Positions 7,636 to 16,673 of a DNA stretch of 50,114 bases are shown here, piece after piece. The stretch spans positions 1-50,114 of the forward strand of contig DASRZM010000007.1 in assembly GCA_035686365.1 (NCBI GenBank). Reading direction: 5' to 3'. Each line of letters starts with the position of its first letter. Position 1 is the first letter of the stretch. A program made the position numbers and the translations under genes. The notes under the pieces were generated by a model. The model was not told the DNA's origin and ran no database searches. It was given only the letters and a program-made list of their open reading frames with translations. This DNA comes from DASRZM01 sp035686365 (GTDB lineage: Bacteria > Pseudomonadota > Gammaproteobacteria > Xanthomonadales > Xanthomonadaceae).

Positions 7636-9231
7636 TCAAAGATTCCGGTAGTTCGGCCCGGCACCGCCTTCCGGCGTCACCCAGTCGATGATCGCGTACG
7701 GGTCCTTGATGTCGCAGGTCTTGCAGTGCACGCAGTTGGCCGCGTTGATCTGCAGCCGCCGCCCGGCCGCGTCCTCCACCATCTCGTACACGCCGGCAGG
7801 GCAGAAGCGCTCGCAGGGATTGCCGTACTCGGCGGTGCAGCGATCCACGCAGATGGAAGGATCGCGCACGACAAGGTGCACCGGCTGGTCCTCGTCGTGC
7901 GCGGTGGCGGCGAAGTACACGCCGGCGAGGCGGTCGCGCGGCGGCAGCGTGCGCGCCTCCCAGCCGCGCTCGGGCGCATCGTGTTCCCCGAGCCGGTCCA
8001 TGGCCTTCCAGTCCTCGGTGTTCTTCAGTGTCCACGGCGACAGGCCGGCGGTGACGGTCTCCCAGGCGGCGTTGAACAGTCCCGGCCACAGGCCCTTCTT
8101 GAAGCCCGGCTTGATGTTGCGGACCTTCTTCAGTTCCGCCATCACCGGCGCGGCACGCAGTGTCGCGTCCCAGCCCCGGGAGGACCGGGAGGCCGCCACG
8201 TGCGCGGCGGCCAGCATGCCCGAGCGCAGCGCCTGGTGGGTGCCCTTGATCTTGGGCACGTTCAGCAGTCCGGCGCAGTCGCCGATCAGCAGTGCGCCGG
8301 GCATCTCGCAGCGCGGCAGCGACTGCCAGCCGCCGGTGACGATCGCACGTGCGCCGGCCGAGACGATCTCTCCGCCCTCGAGCAGCGGCCGGATCAGCCG
8401 GTGGTGCTTCAACTGCTGGAACGCCTCCCACGGGCGGTACTCCGGGTCCGCGTAGTCCAGGCCGGCGACGAAGCCGATCGCCAGCCGGTCCTTGTCCATG
8501 TGGTAGAGGAAGCCGCCGCCGTAGGTGGCCTTGTCGTTGGGCCATCCCAGCGTGTGCAGCACGCGGCCCGGCTCGGCGACGCCCGGACGCACCTGCCACA
8601 GCTCCTTGAGGCCGATCGAATAGGTCTGCGGGTCGCTGTCGCGATCGAGCTCGAACTGCCGCACCAGCCGCTTGGTCAGGTGCCCGCGCGCACCTTCTGC
8701 GAGCACGGTCAGCCTGGCGCGGATGTCGATGCCCTGGGCGTAGGTCGGCTTGTGCGAGCCGTCCCTGGCCACGCCCATGTCGCCGATGCGCACGCCGCAC
8801 ACGACACCTTCCTCGATGAGGGTCTCGGCGGCGGCAAAGCCCGCGTAGATCTCCACGCCCAGCGCCTCGGCCTGCGGCGCCAGCCAGGCGCAGGTGTCGC
8901 CGAGGCTGACGATGAAGTTGCCGGCATTGTGCTGCTGCGGCGGCGTCGGCAGGCGCCATTGGCCGCGCCGTGTCAGCAGGTAGAGCACGTCGACCGTGAC
9001 CGGCACGCAGGTCGGCGGCGGCGCCTCGCGCCAGCCCGGCAGCAGCTCGTCGAGCGGTCCGGGCTCGATCACGGCGCCGGAGAGGATCTGCGCGCCGATG
9101 GCGGAGGACTTCTCGATCACGCACACCGAGATCTCCGGATCGAGTTGCTTGAGGCGGATCGCGAACGCCAGCCCGGCCGGGCCCGCGCCCACCGTGACCA
9201 CGTCGTACTCCATCACCTCGCGCTCGCTCAT
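7636..9231 (-). CDS. Electron transfer flavoprotein-ubiquinone oxidoreductase
   Basis: Membrane-associated FAD / 4Fe-4S protein that oxidises reduced ETF and reduces ubiquinone. It is 531 aa. The FAD dinucleotide fold is at 11-20 (VVTVGAGPAG). The C-terminal cluster domain has FCPAGVYE near 476 and NCVHCKTC at 499-506, giving the four cysteines for the cluster. A GTG precedes ATG 9231; the ATG is chosen because GAGG sits 5 nt before it. This is the membrane partner of EtfAB encoded at 222-1962 and links FadE (47510-49939) to the quinone pool. Confidence 0.96.
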   Translation of the reverse strand: MSEREVMEYDVVTVGAGPAGLAFAIRLKQLDPEISVCVIEKSSAIGAQILSGAVIEPGPLDELLPGWREAPPPTCVPVTVDVLYLLTRRGQWRLPTPPQQHNAGNFIVSLGDTCAWLAPQAEALGVEIYAGFAAAETLIEEGVVCGVRIGDMGVARDGSHKPTYAQGIDIRARLTVLAEGARGHLTKRLVRQFELDRDSDPQTYSIGLKELWQVRPGVAEPGRVLHTLGWPNDKATYGGGFLYHMDKDRLAIGFVAGLDYADPEYRPWEAFQQLKHHRLIRPLLEGGEIVSAGARAIVTGGWQSLPRCEMPGALLIGDCAGLLNVPKIKGTHQALRSGMLAAAHVAASRSSRGWDATLRAAPVMAELKKVRNIKPGFKKGLWPGLFNAAWETVTAGLSPWTLKNTEDWKAMDRLGEHDAPERGWEARTLPPRDRLAGVYFAATAHDEDQPVHLVVRDPSICVDRCTAEYGNPCERFCPAGVYEMVEDAAGRRLQINAANCVHCKTCDIKDPYAIIDWVTPEGGAGPNYRNL

Positions 9232-9330
9232 CACGACCTCGGCGCTTTTTCGTGGAAGAACGGCCGATTATCCCGGCTGGTGCCGTGCAGCCGCAAACCG
9301 CCGGCCGGCCCATTTCCGGCCGATCCGGCG

Positions 9331-9450
9331 ATTCAGGCCCTCCCCGGACGAAGAGGGGGCGTGCTGCCGGCGCGAAACGCAAACAAATCGCGCAAGCCCC
9401 CCCCGGAGGGGGGCGGACGGGTGGCGGGCCAGAGGGGGGCGAACCCGGAT
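9331..9450. repeat. Degenerate C/G-tract palindromes before alkB
   Basis: The gap between the ETF-QO gene and alkB contains GCCCCCCCCGGAGGGGGGC at 9396-9414 and flanking runs (GGCCCTCCCC, AGAGGGGGGCG) that look like decayed CCCCTCTCCC-type palindromes. No gene is visible in the gap. Confidence 0.5.
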
Positions 9451-9473
9451 GCGAGGGGTGCGAAAATGGCCGG

Positions 9474-10085
9474 ATGCTGCAACCGATCGCGCTCGCCGAC
9501 GCCGAACTGATGTTCGACCCGCAGTTCCTGGCCCTGGAGGAGGCTGCCGACGCGTTCGAGGCGCTGCACAGGGAAGTGCCCTGGGAGGTCCACCGGATCC
9601 GCCTGTTCGGGCGCGAGGTCGTCTCGCCGCGCCGGTCGTGCTGGTTCGGCGATCCGGATGCGGCCTACACCTACTCGGGCATGCACTTCCCGCCGCGGCC
9701 GTGGACGCCGGCCGTGGCCCGGTTGCGCGAGCGCATCGCCGCGGCGTGCGATTGCCCGTTCAACAGCGTGCTGGCCAACCTGTATCGCGACGGCCGCGAC
9801 GCCATGGGCTGGCACAGCGACGACGAGCCGGAGCTGGGCCCGGCGCCGGTGATCGCTTCGCTGAGCCTGGGCGTGGCGCGCGGCTTCCGCCTGCGCCATC
9901 GTCGCGACCGGGTCCGCACACTGAAACTGGAGCTGACCGCCGGCAGCCTGCTGTTGATGCGCGGCGCCACCCAGCGCAACTACCGTCACGCTGTTCCGCG
10001 CACGGCGCGCGCGGTCGGCGCCCGGATCAACCTCACCTTCCGCACCGTACGCGCGAAGGCCCCGCACGCGCCCGCCGCAGCCTGA
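9474..10085 (+). CDS. alkB: Alpha-ketoglutarate-dependent dioxygenase AlkB
   Basis: Fe(II)/2-oxoglutarate dioxygenase that oxidatively removes alkyl groups from DNA or RNA bases, 203 aa. Iron ligands are H114 and D116 (WHSDDEPE) and H172 (RHAVPRT). The 2-oxoglutarate arginines are R184 and R190 (RINLTFR). The segment NLYRDGRDAMGWHSDDE matches the ALKBH2/3-like bacterial branch. The frame is open back to 9252, but that extension is repeat-derived; ATG 9474 starts the conserved part. No strong ribosome binding site is visible. It is transcribed away from the ETF-QO gene and is followed by an M20 peptidase. Confidence 0.93.
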   Translation: MLQPIALADAELMFDPQFLALEEAADAFEALHREVPWEVHRIRLFGREVVSPRRSCWFGDPDAAYTYSGMHFPPRPWTPAVARLRERIAAACDCPFNSVLANLYRDGRDAMGWHSDDEPELGPAPVIASLSLGVARGFRLRHRRDRVRTLKLELTAGSLLLMRGATQRNYRHAVPRTARAVGARINLTFRTVRAKAPHAPAAA

Positions 10086-10209
10086 ACACCCGCACACGCG
10101 CGCACGGGCAGGCCGGGCGCGGCGTGGGGACAGCGTCGGGGCGCTTCGCCGCTCCCAGGCGCGCGCGCGTGCGGGTATGGTGGGACCCGGGCATGCGCGG
10201 GAGTCCACC

Positions 10210-11775
10210 ATGGCACGCTGCACCGCACTGCTGCTGACGGCGCTGGCGTTCGCTGCTGCCGAGGCCGCGCCCACGCCCGGGCCGGTGGCGCAGTGGCGCA
10301 GCGCGCACGAGCACTCGCTGCTCCAGGAGTACCTGCCGTTCCTGGAACTGCCCAATGTCGCCACCGACCGGGCCGCGATCGACCGCGTCGCCGAGGCGCT
10401 GGTCGTGTTGATGCAGCGCCGCGGACTGCAGCCGCGACGCCTGCGGCTGGACGATGCCGACGTTCCGCCGCTGGTGGTGGGCGAATGGACCGTGCCCGGC
10501 GCCACCGAAACGCTGGTTTTCTACGCCCACTACGACGGCCAGCCGGTGACGCCGGAGGACTGGTCGGGCGATCCGTGGGTGCCGTGGCTGTACGACCCGC
10601 GCAGCGGCGCGCCGGTGGCGCTGGAGCAGGGCCGTCCGATCGACCCGGAGTGGCGGATCCGCGCGCGCGGCGCCGCCGACGACAAGGCCGGCGTGATGGT
10701 GCTGCTGTGGGCGATCGATGCGCTGCGCGCGTCCGGAATCGAGCCCAGGGTCAACGTCCGGCTGCTGTTCGAGGGGGAGGAGGAGCAGGGCTCGCCGCAC
10801 CTGGCACAGCTGCTCGCGCGTCACCGCGAGGTGCTCGGGCCGCACCCGTGGATCATCGCCGACGGCCCGCGCCACGCGAGCGGCCGCATGCAGGTGGTGT
10901 TCGGCGTGCGCGGAGACGCCAATGTCGAGCTGACCACCTACGGTGCCAGGCGGCCGCTGCACAGCGGCCACTACGGCAACTGGGCCCCCAACCCGGCGCT
11001 GGCGATGGCCACGCTGCTGGCCTCGATGAAGGATGCCGACGGCCACGTGGTCGTGGCCGACTGGCACCAGGACGAGGTACCGCTGGCTGCCCACGAGCGC
11101 GATGCGCTCGCGGCGGTGCCGCAGGCCGACGAGGCGCTGCGTCGCGAGCTCGGGCTCGGTCGCGTGGAGTATCCGGCGCTGGGCCTGCTCGAGGCCACCA
11201 GCCGCGCGTCGTTGAACATCAACGGCGTGCGCGCCGGCGACGTCGGCGCCCAAGCGTCGAACGTGATCCCGACGATCGCGCGCGCCACCCTGGACCTGCG
11301 CTTGGGCAAGGGCCAGACGCCGCAGCGCCAGTACACGAAGCTGCTCGCGCACGTGCGCGGCCAGGGCTTCCATGTGCTCGGGCGCGACCCCACCGACGCC
11401 GAGCGCCTGGAGCATCCGCGCATCGTGCGCATGGAACTGTTGCCCGGCGCCTACCCGGCCTCGCGCACCGCAATGGACGCGCCGTTCGCACAGCGGGTGG
11501 TCGCGGCCGTGCAGTCGGTCTCGCCGGAGCCGGTGATCCGGCTGCCGACGCTCGGTGGCAGCCTGCCGCTGGCGGTGGTCAACGAAGTGCTCGGTGCACC
11601 CACGCTGATCGTGCCGATCTCCAACCACGACAACAACCAGCACGCCGAGGACGAGAACATCCGGCTGGGCAACCTGTGGGACGGCATCGCGATCTACGCC
11701 GCGATCATGGCGCATCCGCACAGCGCATCGGAGCCGGCGGCGTCGGCCGGTGCCGCGCCCGGAGCGGCGCGATGA
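10210..11775 (+). CDS. Exported M20-family metallopeptidase
   Basis: Zinc-dependent amino-/di-peptidase of family M20, predicted secreted by an N-terminal signal peptide (MARCTALLLTALAFAAAEAA). Catalytic features are YAHYDG with H107 and D109, GAADDKAG at 154-161 (bridging Asp), FEGEEEQGS at 187-195 (catalytic Glu pair) and NHDNNQHAEDE near the end (metal His). Length is 521 aa. ATG 10210 is chosen over an upstream in-frame start because it begins the signal peptide. Its stop overlaps the next gene's start as ATGA, so the two are probably translationally coupled. The substrate is unknown. Confidence 0.92.
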   Translation: MARCTALLLTALAFAAAEAAPTPGPVAQWRSAHEHSLLQEYLPFLELPNVATDRAAIDRVAEALVVLMQRRGLQPRRLRLDDADVPPLVVGEWTVPGATETLVFYAHYDGQPVTPEDWSGDPWVPWLYDPRSGAPVALEQGRPIDPEWRIRARGAADDKAGVMVLLWAIDALRASGIEPRVNVRLLFEGEEEQGSPHLAQLLARHREVLGPHPWIIADGPRHASGRMQVVFGVRGDANVELTTYGARRPLHSGHYGNWAPNPALAMATLLASMKDADGHVVVADWHQDEVPLAAHERDALAAVPQADEALRRELGLGRVEYPALGLLEATSRASLNINGVRAGDVGAQASNVIPTIARATLDLRLGKGQTPQRQYTKLLAHVRGQGFHVLGRDPTDAERLEHPRIVRMELLPGAYPASRTAMDAPFAQRVVAAVQSVSPEPVIRLPTLGGSLPLAVVNEVLGAPTLIVPISNHDNNQHAEDENIRLGNLWDGIAIYAAIMAHPHSASEPAASAGAAPGAAR

Positions 11776-12698
11776 CCACCCTGGCCGTGCATGCCGGCCC
11801 GGCGACGCGGCACTGGCGCGGTGCCTTCGCGGCGGCGGCTCCGGAACTGGCCGTGGTCGGCTGGGACGAGCCGGCGGCCGCGCAGGCCGAATATGTCGCC
11901 GCCTGGGATCCCCCGGACGGGTTCTTCGCACGCTTCGCCCGGCTGCGGGCGGTATTCGCGCTCGGTGCCGGCGTCGAGCGCTTGCTGGGTCGCGACGACC
12001 TGCCGGCGGAGGTGCCGCTGCTGCGCCTGCTCGATGCCGGCATGGCCGCGCAGATGTTCGAGTACGCCCTGGTGGGCGTGCTGGCCTGGCAGCGACGGAT
12101 GCCCGAGTACGCCTCGCAGCAGTCGCGGCAGCGGTGGCAGCCGTTGCCGGCGCGTGCGCGTAGCGACGTGCGCGTGGGCGTACTCGGCCTGGGCGCAATC
12201 GGAAGCGCGGTGGCGCGGTCGTTGGCCGCGCTGGACTACCGGGTCAGCGGATGGTCGCGGTCGCCGAAGACCGTGGCTGGATGCCAGGCGCTGCACGGCA
12301 CCGATGCGCTGTGCGTGGTGCTGGCGCAAACCGATGTGCTGGTGAATCTGCTGCCCTCGACGCCGTACACGCGCGGCCTGCTCGATGCCAGACGCTTGCG
12401 ACAGCTGCCGGTCGGCGCGTATGTGGTCAACGCCGCACGCGGCGACCAGCTCGATGCGCAGGCCCTGCTTGCCCTGCTCGAATCCGGGCACCTGTCGGGC
12501 GCACTGCTCGACGTGTTCGCCACCGAGCCGCTGCCGGCCGACAGCCCGTTGTGGCGGCATCCGCGGGTGACCCTCACCCCGCACGTGGCTGCGGTGACGC
12601 AGATCGACCCGGCGGTGGCCCAGATCCTGGCCGGCATCGCCGGGATCGAGGCCGGGCGGATGCCGCCGGGACGGGTCGACCGCGCCCTCGGGTACTGA
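11772..12698 (+). CDS. D-2-hydroxyacid dehydrogenase, glyoxylate/hydroxypyruvate reductase A type
   Basis: NAD(P)H-dependent reductase of 2-keto acids such as glyoxylate or hydroxypyruvate, 308 aa, close to E. coli GhrA in length. The Rossmann motif GLGAIG is at 139-144. Catalytic residues are R223 in NAARGD, E252 in FATEPLP and H271 in TPHVAA. It begins inside the last codons of the M20 peptidase gene (4-nt ATGA overlap). The exact substrate cannot be read from the sequence. Confidence 0.92.
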   Translation: MTTLAVHAGPATRHWRGAFAAAAPELAVVGWDEPAAAQAEYVAAWDPPDGFFARFARLRAVFALGAGVERLLGRDDLPAEVPLLRLLDAGMAAQMFEYALVGVLAWQRRMPEYASQQSRQRWQPLPARARSDVRVGVLGLGAIGSAVARSLAALDYRVSGWSRSPKTVAGCQALHGTDALCVVLAQTDVLVNLLPSTPYTRGLLDARRLRQLPVGAYVVNAARGDQLDAQALLALLESGHLSGALLDVFATEPLPADSPLWRHPRVTLTPHVAAVTQIDPAVAQILAGIAGIEAGRMPPGRVDRALGY

Positions 12699-12781
12699 TC
12701 GGGACCGCGGCGAGGATCGCGCGGCGGGAACGATCCGGCGCCTTCGCACATCCAAGCAGTGATTCCCACCAGGACACGATC

Positions 12782-13606
12782 ATGGGCAAGCGGCGTTCCG
12801 GGACCGGGTGGCTGGCGGCGCTCGTGCTGCTGGTGGCGGCGGTCGGCATCGGGGTCTACCTGGCGCGGCGGCAATCGACGCCGGAGCCCTACGTTCTGGC
12901 GCCGGTGCCCGCCACGCAGCCGGAGCCCGTGTCGGCTGCGCCCGAGCCCACCCATCCGATCCAGGACGCGCTGCCGGGCGCGGAAATCCAGGACACCGGA
13001 CCGCTGCCCGAACTGCAGGACAGCGACGCCGCGGTGCTGGCCGAGCTGGCCAGGCTGTTCGGCCTGGAGGAGCCGGCCGGCGTGTTCGTGGCCGGGCATG
13101 TGATCCCGCGCATCGTGGTCACGGTCGACAATCTGCCGCGCCGGCGCATCGTCCAGCGCATTCTGCCGGTGCGCCCGGCACCGGGAACACTGCAGGTGGA
13201 GGAGGCCGACGGCAGGCTGTGGCTGGCCGACGCCAATTCAGGACGCTACGAGGCGTTCGTGGCCATGCTCGAGTCGGCCGACCCGGACGCCGTCGCCGCC
13301 GCCTACGTGCGCGCCTACCCGTTGTTCCAGAGCGCCTACGCCGAGCTCGGGTACCCGGACGCCTATTTCAACGACCGCCTGGTCGAGGTGATCGAGCATC
13401 TGCTGGCGGCACCGGTGCCGGTCCGACCGCTGGAACTGGAACCGGCACAGCGCGGCTATCGCTACCTGGACCCCGGGCTGGAGTCGGCATCGGTCGGACA
13501 CAAGCTGATGTTCCGGCTTTCCGCCGGCCAGGTCGATCGCGTGCACGCTGCGCTGCGCGAATTCAGGGCACGGGTCGTGGCGCACGAGCGCCCGGAAAGC
13601 CACTGA
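12782..13606 (+). CDS. DUF3014 domain membrane-anchored protein
   Basis: A 274-aa protein with a short basic start, one membrane segment at about 10-31 (WLAALVLLVAAVGIGVYLA), a Pro/Glu/Ala-rich linker to about 65, and a folded domain with VVTVDNLPRRRI, YEAFVAMLESAD and RAYPLFQSAYAELGYP. The last two are typical of DUF3014. The bulk is predicted periplasmic. The function is unknown. The upstream gene ends 83 nt before it, so co-transcription is possible. Confidence 0.87.
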   Translation: MGKRRSGTGWLAALVLLVAAVGIGVYLARRQSTPEPYVLAPVPATQPEPVSAAPEPTHPIQDALPGAEIQDTGPLPELQDSDAAVLAELARLFGLEEPAGVFVAGHVIPRIVVTVDNLPRRRIVQRILPVRPAPGTLQVEEADGRLWLADANSGRYEAFVAMLESADPDAVAAAYVRAYPLFQSAYAELGYPDAYFNDRLVEVIEHLLAAPVPVRPLELEPAQRGYRYLDPGLESASVGHKLMFRLSAGQVDRVHAALREFRARVVAHERPESH

Positions 13607-13633
13607 CCGTCCTGCACGACTGCCGGGACCGGC

Positions 13634-13787
13634 TCAGTCGGCGCCGACGATCGGCACGCCGTCCAGATCCAGGTCCCACTGCAAGGTGGCGCCGGTCAGA
13701 TCGGCAGAGCCGGTCGCCGCCAGCCGCAGGCGTTTGCTCACAGGCAGTGAGCAGCGGAGCGAGCAGCAGTAGGGTCAATGCGCGCAT
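13634..13787 (-). pseudogene. Decayed lipoprotein gene (LEA-type 2-like remnant)
   Basis: On the minus strand GGAGGACTCCG precedes ATG 13787, which starts a clean lipoprotein signal peptide, MRALTLLLLAPLLTAC. The reading frame then turns into Arg/Ser-rich nonsense. In another frame the same DNA encodes a protein-like tail from about 13741 to the TGA at 13634-13636: KRLRLAATGSADL followed by QWDLDLDGVPIVGAD. The head and tail of a secreted protein are thus joined out of frame, with the middle missing. The tail resembles the end of LEA type-2 proteins (from memory, uncertain). It is oriented away from the methyltransferase gene. Confidence 0.65.
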
Positions 13788-13865
13788 CGGAGTCCTCCGT
13801 CGGGGCGCAGGTCGAGTCAATCACGGCGCGCAGGGCACGGACAAGCGCCCACAAGCATGGCGCGC

Positions 13866-13893
13866 GAACCTCCGAACCTGTTCAGAAGTTCCC
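13866..13893. repeat. GAACCT..AGGTTC-type palindrome before the methyltransferase gene
   Basis: GAACCTCCGAACCTGTTC followed by AGAAGTTCCC forms an imperfect inverted repeat. The palindrome at 17253-17281 has nearly the same sequence, which marks a third dispersed family. Confidence 0.7.
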
Positions 13894-13927
13894 TAAGATG
13901 CAGGTGCCTCGTCCTTGCCACCGTCCG

Positions 13928-14530
13928 ATGGAAAAACCTTTCTCCGCCGCCAGCGAACGCAACCGGGAGCCGATCCTGGGCGTGCTGCTGCGCCACTTCG
14001 CCGACCGCACCCACGTGCTGGAGATCGGCAGCGGCACCGGGCAGCATGCGGCGCATTTCGCCGGCCGGCTACCGCATCTGGTATGGCAGACCTCGGACCT
14101 GGAGGAGAACCATGCCGGCATCGCCGCCTGGGTCGCCGGATCGGGCGCACCCAACCTGCGGATGCCGATCACCCTGGACGTGGCCGACGCGCACTGGCCC
14201 GGCGCGGATTTCGATGCCGTGTTCACCGCCAACACGCTGCACATCCTGAGCTGGGAGGAGGTGCGCGCGATGTTCGCCGGCATCGCGCGGCTGCAGGTGC
14301 GCACGCGCGACCTGAAGCTGGCCGCCTATGGGCCGTTCCGTTACCAGGGGCGGCACACCAGCGACAGCAATGCGCGGTTCGACGCCTCGCTGCGCCAGGC
14401 TGCGCCGTGGCGCGGCATCCGGGATTTCCAGGCAGTCGATGCCCTGGCCGCCGCGGCCGGGCTGGAGCGGGTCGAGGATGCGCCGATGCCGGCCAACAAC
14501 CGGTGCCTGGTGTGGCGCTCCCGGCCCTAG
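13928..14530 (+). CDS. DUF938 family SAM-dependent methyltransferase
   Basis: Class I methyltransferase-like protein, 200 aa. The SAM-binding motif I is LEIGSGTGQHAAHFA at 31-45, and motif IV-like DFDAVFTANTLHILSWEE lies mid-protein. The DUF938 signature YGPFRYQGRHTSDSNARFD follows. ATG 13928 is chosen because conservation begins at MEKPFSAASERN; the longer open frame upstream runs through a repeat. The substrate is unknown. Confidence 0.9.
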   Translation: MEKPFSAASERNREPILGVLLRHFADRTHVLEIGSGTGQHAAHFAGRLPHLVWQTSDLEENHAGIAAWVAGSGAPNLRMPITLDVADAHWPGADFDAVFTANTLHILSWEEVRAMFAGIARLQVRTRDLKLAAYGPFRYQGRHTSDSNARFDASLRQAAPWRGIRDFQAVDALAAAAGLERVEDAPMPANNRCLVWRSRP

Positions 14531-14624
14531 TGCCGTGTTCCGGAACGCGCCACCGCTGGCGGCCGTGGCCCGCGGCCCGGGCGCAGGGTATGTTGGACGG
14601 GCACGACGTCGCGGAGATCTGCCC

Positions 14625-15047
14625 ATGGCCGAACTGAAGACCCGGAAGAACACCGCCAGTGTCGAGTCGTTCCTGGATTCGGTGGCGGATCCGCAGCGGC
14701 GCCAGGATGCGCGACGCGCGTGCGCCCTGATGCAGGAGGTCACCGGCGAGCCGCCGAAGATGTGGGGTCCGTCGATCGTCGGATTCGGCGAGTACCACTA
14801 CCGCTACGAAAGCGGGCGCGAGGGCGACTGGTTCCTGACCGGGCTGTCTCCGCGCAGAAGCGCGCTCACGCTCTACATCATGGCCGGTTTCGACCGCTAC
14901 GAGGCGCTGATGGCGAGGCTGGGCAGGTTCAGCACCGGCAAGTCCTGCCTGTACCTGAAGCGGCTCCAGGACGTGGACCTGGCGGTGCTGCGCGAGCTGG
15001 TGGCCGAATCGGTCGCCTGCATGAAGTCCACCTATGGAAGGTCTTGA
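14625..15047 (+). CDS. DUF1801 domain protein
   Basis: Small cytoplasmic protein of 140 aa in the DUF1801 (YdhG-like) family. It has KTRKNTASVESFLDSV at the start, GEPPKMWGPSIVGFGEYHYRY in the middle and STGKSCLYLKRLQDVD near the end. The function is unknown. The last 14 nt overlap the start of the transglycosylase gene in another frame, which suggests co-translation. Confidence 0.9.
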   Translation: MAELKTRKNTASVESFLDSVADPQRRQDARRACALMQEVTGEPPKMWGPSIVGFGEYHYRYESGREGDWFLTGLSPRRSALTLYIMAGFDRYEALMARLGRFSTGKSCLYLKRLQDVDLAVLRELVAESVACMKSTYGRS

Positions 15048-16239
15048 CAGGTCCATCATCGCCGCAGCGCTGATGCTGGCGCTGCCAATGGCATGTTCGG
15101 CGGCAACCGGGTTCCAGGCGTGCCTGGCGCAGCTGCGTGGCAACGCACTTTCGCGCGGCGTTTCGGAAGCGACCTACGACCGTCATGTCACCGGACTGGA
15201 GCCGGACCTGTCGGTGCTCGAGGCGCTCGATGCGCAGCCGGAATTCGTCACGCCGATCTGGGACTACATGGCCGGACTGGTCGACGAAGAGCGCGTCGCT
15301 GACGGTCGCAGCATGCTGGCCGAGCACGCCGATGTGCTCTCGCGCATCCGGTCGCGGTTCGGCGTGGACGCCGAGACGCTGGTCGCGCTGTGGGGCGTGG
15401 AGAGCGACTACGGTCGCGTGTCCGGCAAGCGGGCGCTGGTGCGTTCGCTGGCCACGCTCTCGTGCATGGGACGGCGGCAGGACTTCTTCCGAGGCGAGTT
15501 CGTCACCAGCCTGCGCATCCTCGAGCAGGGCCACGTTGCGCCCGAGGCGCTGACCGGCTCCTGGGCGGGCGCCTTCGGCCACACCCAGTTCATGCCCTCG
15601 ACCTTCGAGCAGCTCGCCGTGGACTTCGACGGCGACGGCCGCCGCGACCTGGTCGGCAGCGTGGCCGACGCGCTGGCCTCGACCGCCAACTACCTGGCCA
15701 GGTCGGGCTGGCGGACCGGCGAGCTCTGGGGCTTCGAGGTACGGCTTCCGGCCGACTTCGATCCCGCGCTGGCCGGGCGCCGCAACAAGCGCACGCTGGC
15801 GGACTGGGTCCGGCGCGGCGTGACCGGCATCGACGGCGAGCCGATCGTGAGCGAGCTGTCGGCGGAGGCGCAGGCGGGGCTGCTGCTGCCCGCCGGCATC
15901 GAGGGGCCCGCGTTCCTGACCCTGCGCAATTTCGACGCGCTGTATTCCTACAACGCGGCCGAAAGCTATGCCCTGGCGATCGCCCACCTGTCCGACCGCC
16001 TGCGCGGCCGCGGCCCGATCGGCGCACCGTGGCCGACCGACGACCCCGGCCTGTCGCGCGCGCAGCGTCGCGAGCTGCAGCAACTGCTGGTCGCGCGCGG
16101 GCACGAGATCGGCGAGGTCGACGGCCTGATCGGGAGCCTGACGCGCAATGCCATCGCCGCCGAGCAGCGCCGGCTGGGCCACGCCGTCGACGGCCGCGCC
16201 GGCCAGCGCATCCTCCGCGCCCTGCGCCCCGCCCAGTAA
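15034..16239 (+). CDS. Lytic murein transglycosylase, MltB type, with peptidoglycan-binding domain
   Basis: Periplasmic enzyme cleaving the MurNAc-GlcNAc bond with formation of 1,6-anhydroMurNAc. It has 401 aa and an N-terminal signal peptide (cleavage near ACSA). The SLT_2/MltB catalytic domain carries E123 in LWGVESDYG, GAFGHTQFMPST and FDGDGRRDL. A C-terminal PG_binding_1 domain from about 340 has LQQLLVARGHEIGEVDGLIG. The start overlaps the DUF1801 gene by 14 nt. The signal peptide has a Cys near the cleavage site, but a lipobox is not convincing. Confidence 0.94.
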   Translation: MEGLDRSIIAAALMLALPMACSAATGFQACLAQLRGNALSRGVSEATYDRHVTGLEPDLSVLEALDAQPEFVTPIWDYMAGLVDEERVADGRSMLAEHADVLSRIRSRFGVDAETLVALWGVESDYGRVSGKRALVRSLATLSCMGRRQDFFRGEFVTSLRILEQGHVAPEALTGSWAGAFGHTQFMPSTFEQLAVDFDGDGRRDLVGSVADALASTANYLARSGWRTGELWGFEVRLPADFDPALAGRRNKRTLADWVRRGVTGIDGEPIVSELSAEAQAGLLLPAGIEGPAFLTLRNFDALYSYNAAESYALAIAHLSDRLRGRGPIGAPWPTDDPGLSRAQRRELQQLLVARGHEIGEVDGLIGSLTRNAIAAEQRRLGHAVDGRAGQRILRALRPAQ

Positions 16240-16673
16240 GCCCACGCACACTCGACCGTACGCCCGATCGCTTTCAGCCCCCTCGTGTCAGGGGGCGACC
16301 GCTCGTGCAAACGACGGCGCAACGATCCGGTCGCCGGCCATCGCCACGGCCGACCCCGCGCGTGGCGCGGGGTGGGCAACGACGCGCGCAGACCAACGGA
16401 GAGGGATTCGCACGCCGCGCGCGCCGTGCCCACGATCGATCCAGGCGGCATCACGAGAACCTGGGCGTGCCCGGGCAGTGTGCTGCGGACGCTGTCGGCA
16501 GCGCTTCGATGCTCCGGTACGGCATTCTGGCCTCCGCCTTCCTGGCCGCGACACTCTTGCGCTGTGCCGCGTACGCGCACGGTGAAGGGGCGGGGATGAA
16601 GACAGCCGCCGCTCAGGCATCGGACAGCTTCGTGATTGCATGCTGTGCCGGCCATCGACGGAGGCAGGACACG
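16240..16673 (+). other. 434-nt stretch without a convincing gene
   Basis: Two small GC hairpins (GCCCCCT..AGGGGGC at 16277-16296, and CCCCGCG..CGCGGGG near 16358-16375) follow the transglycosylase stop, and the first could aid termination. From ATG 16509 an open frame encodes a signal-peptide-like MLRYGILASAFLAATLLRC. It continues without a stop into the DUF2845 gene, so it is either an alternative start or a remnant of a small secreted protein gene. Nothing else was recognised. Confidence 0.5.

Noticed and set aside
9252..9473. 74-codon N-terminal extension of AlkB
   Set aside because: Translated from C/G-tract repeats between genes; AlkB homology begins at ATG 9474.
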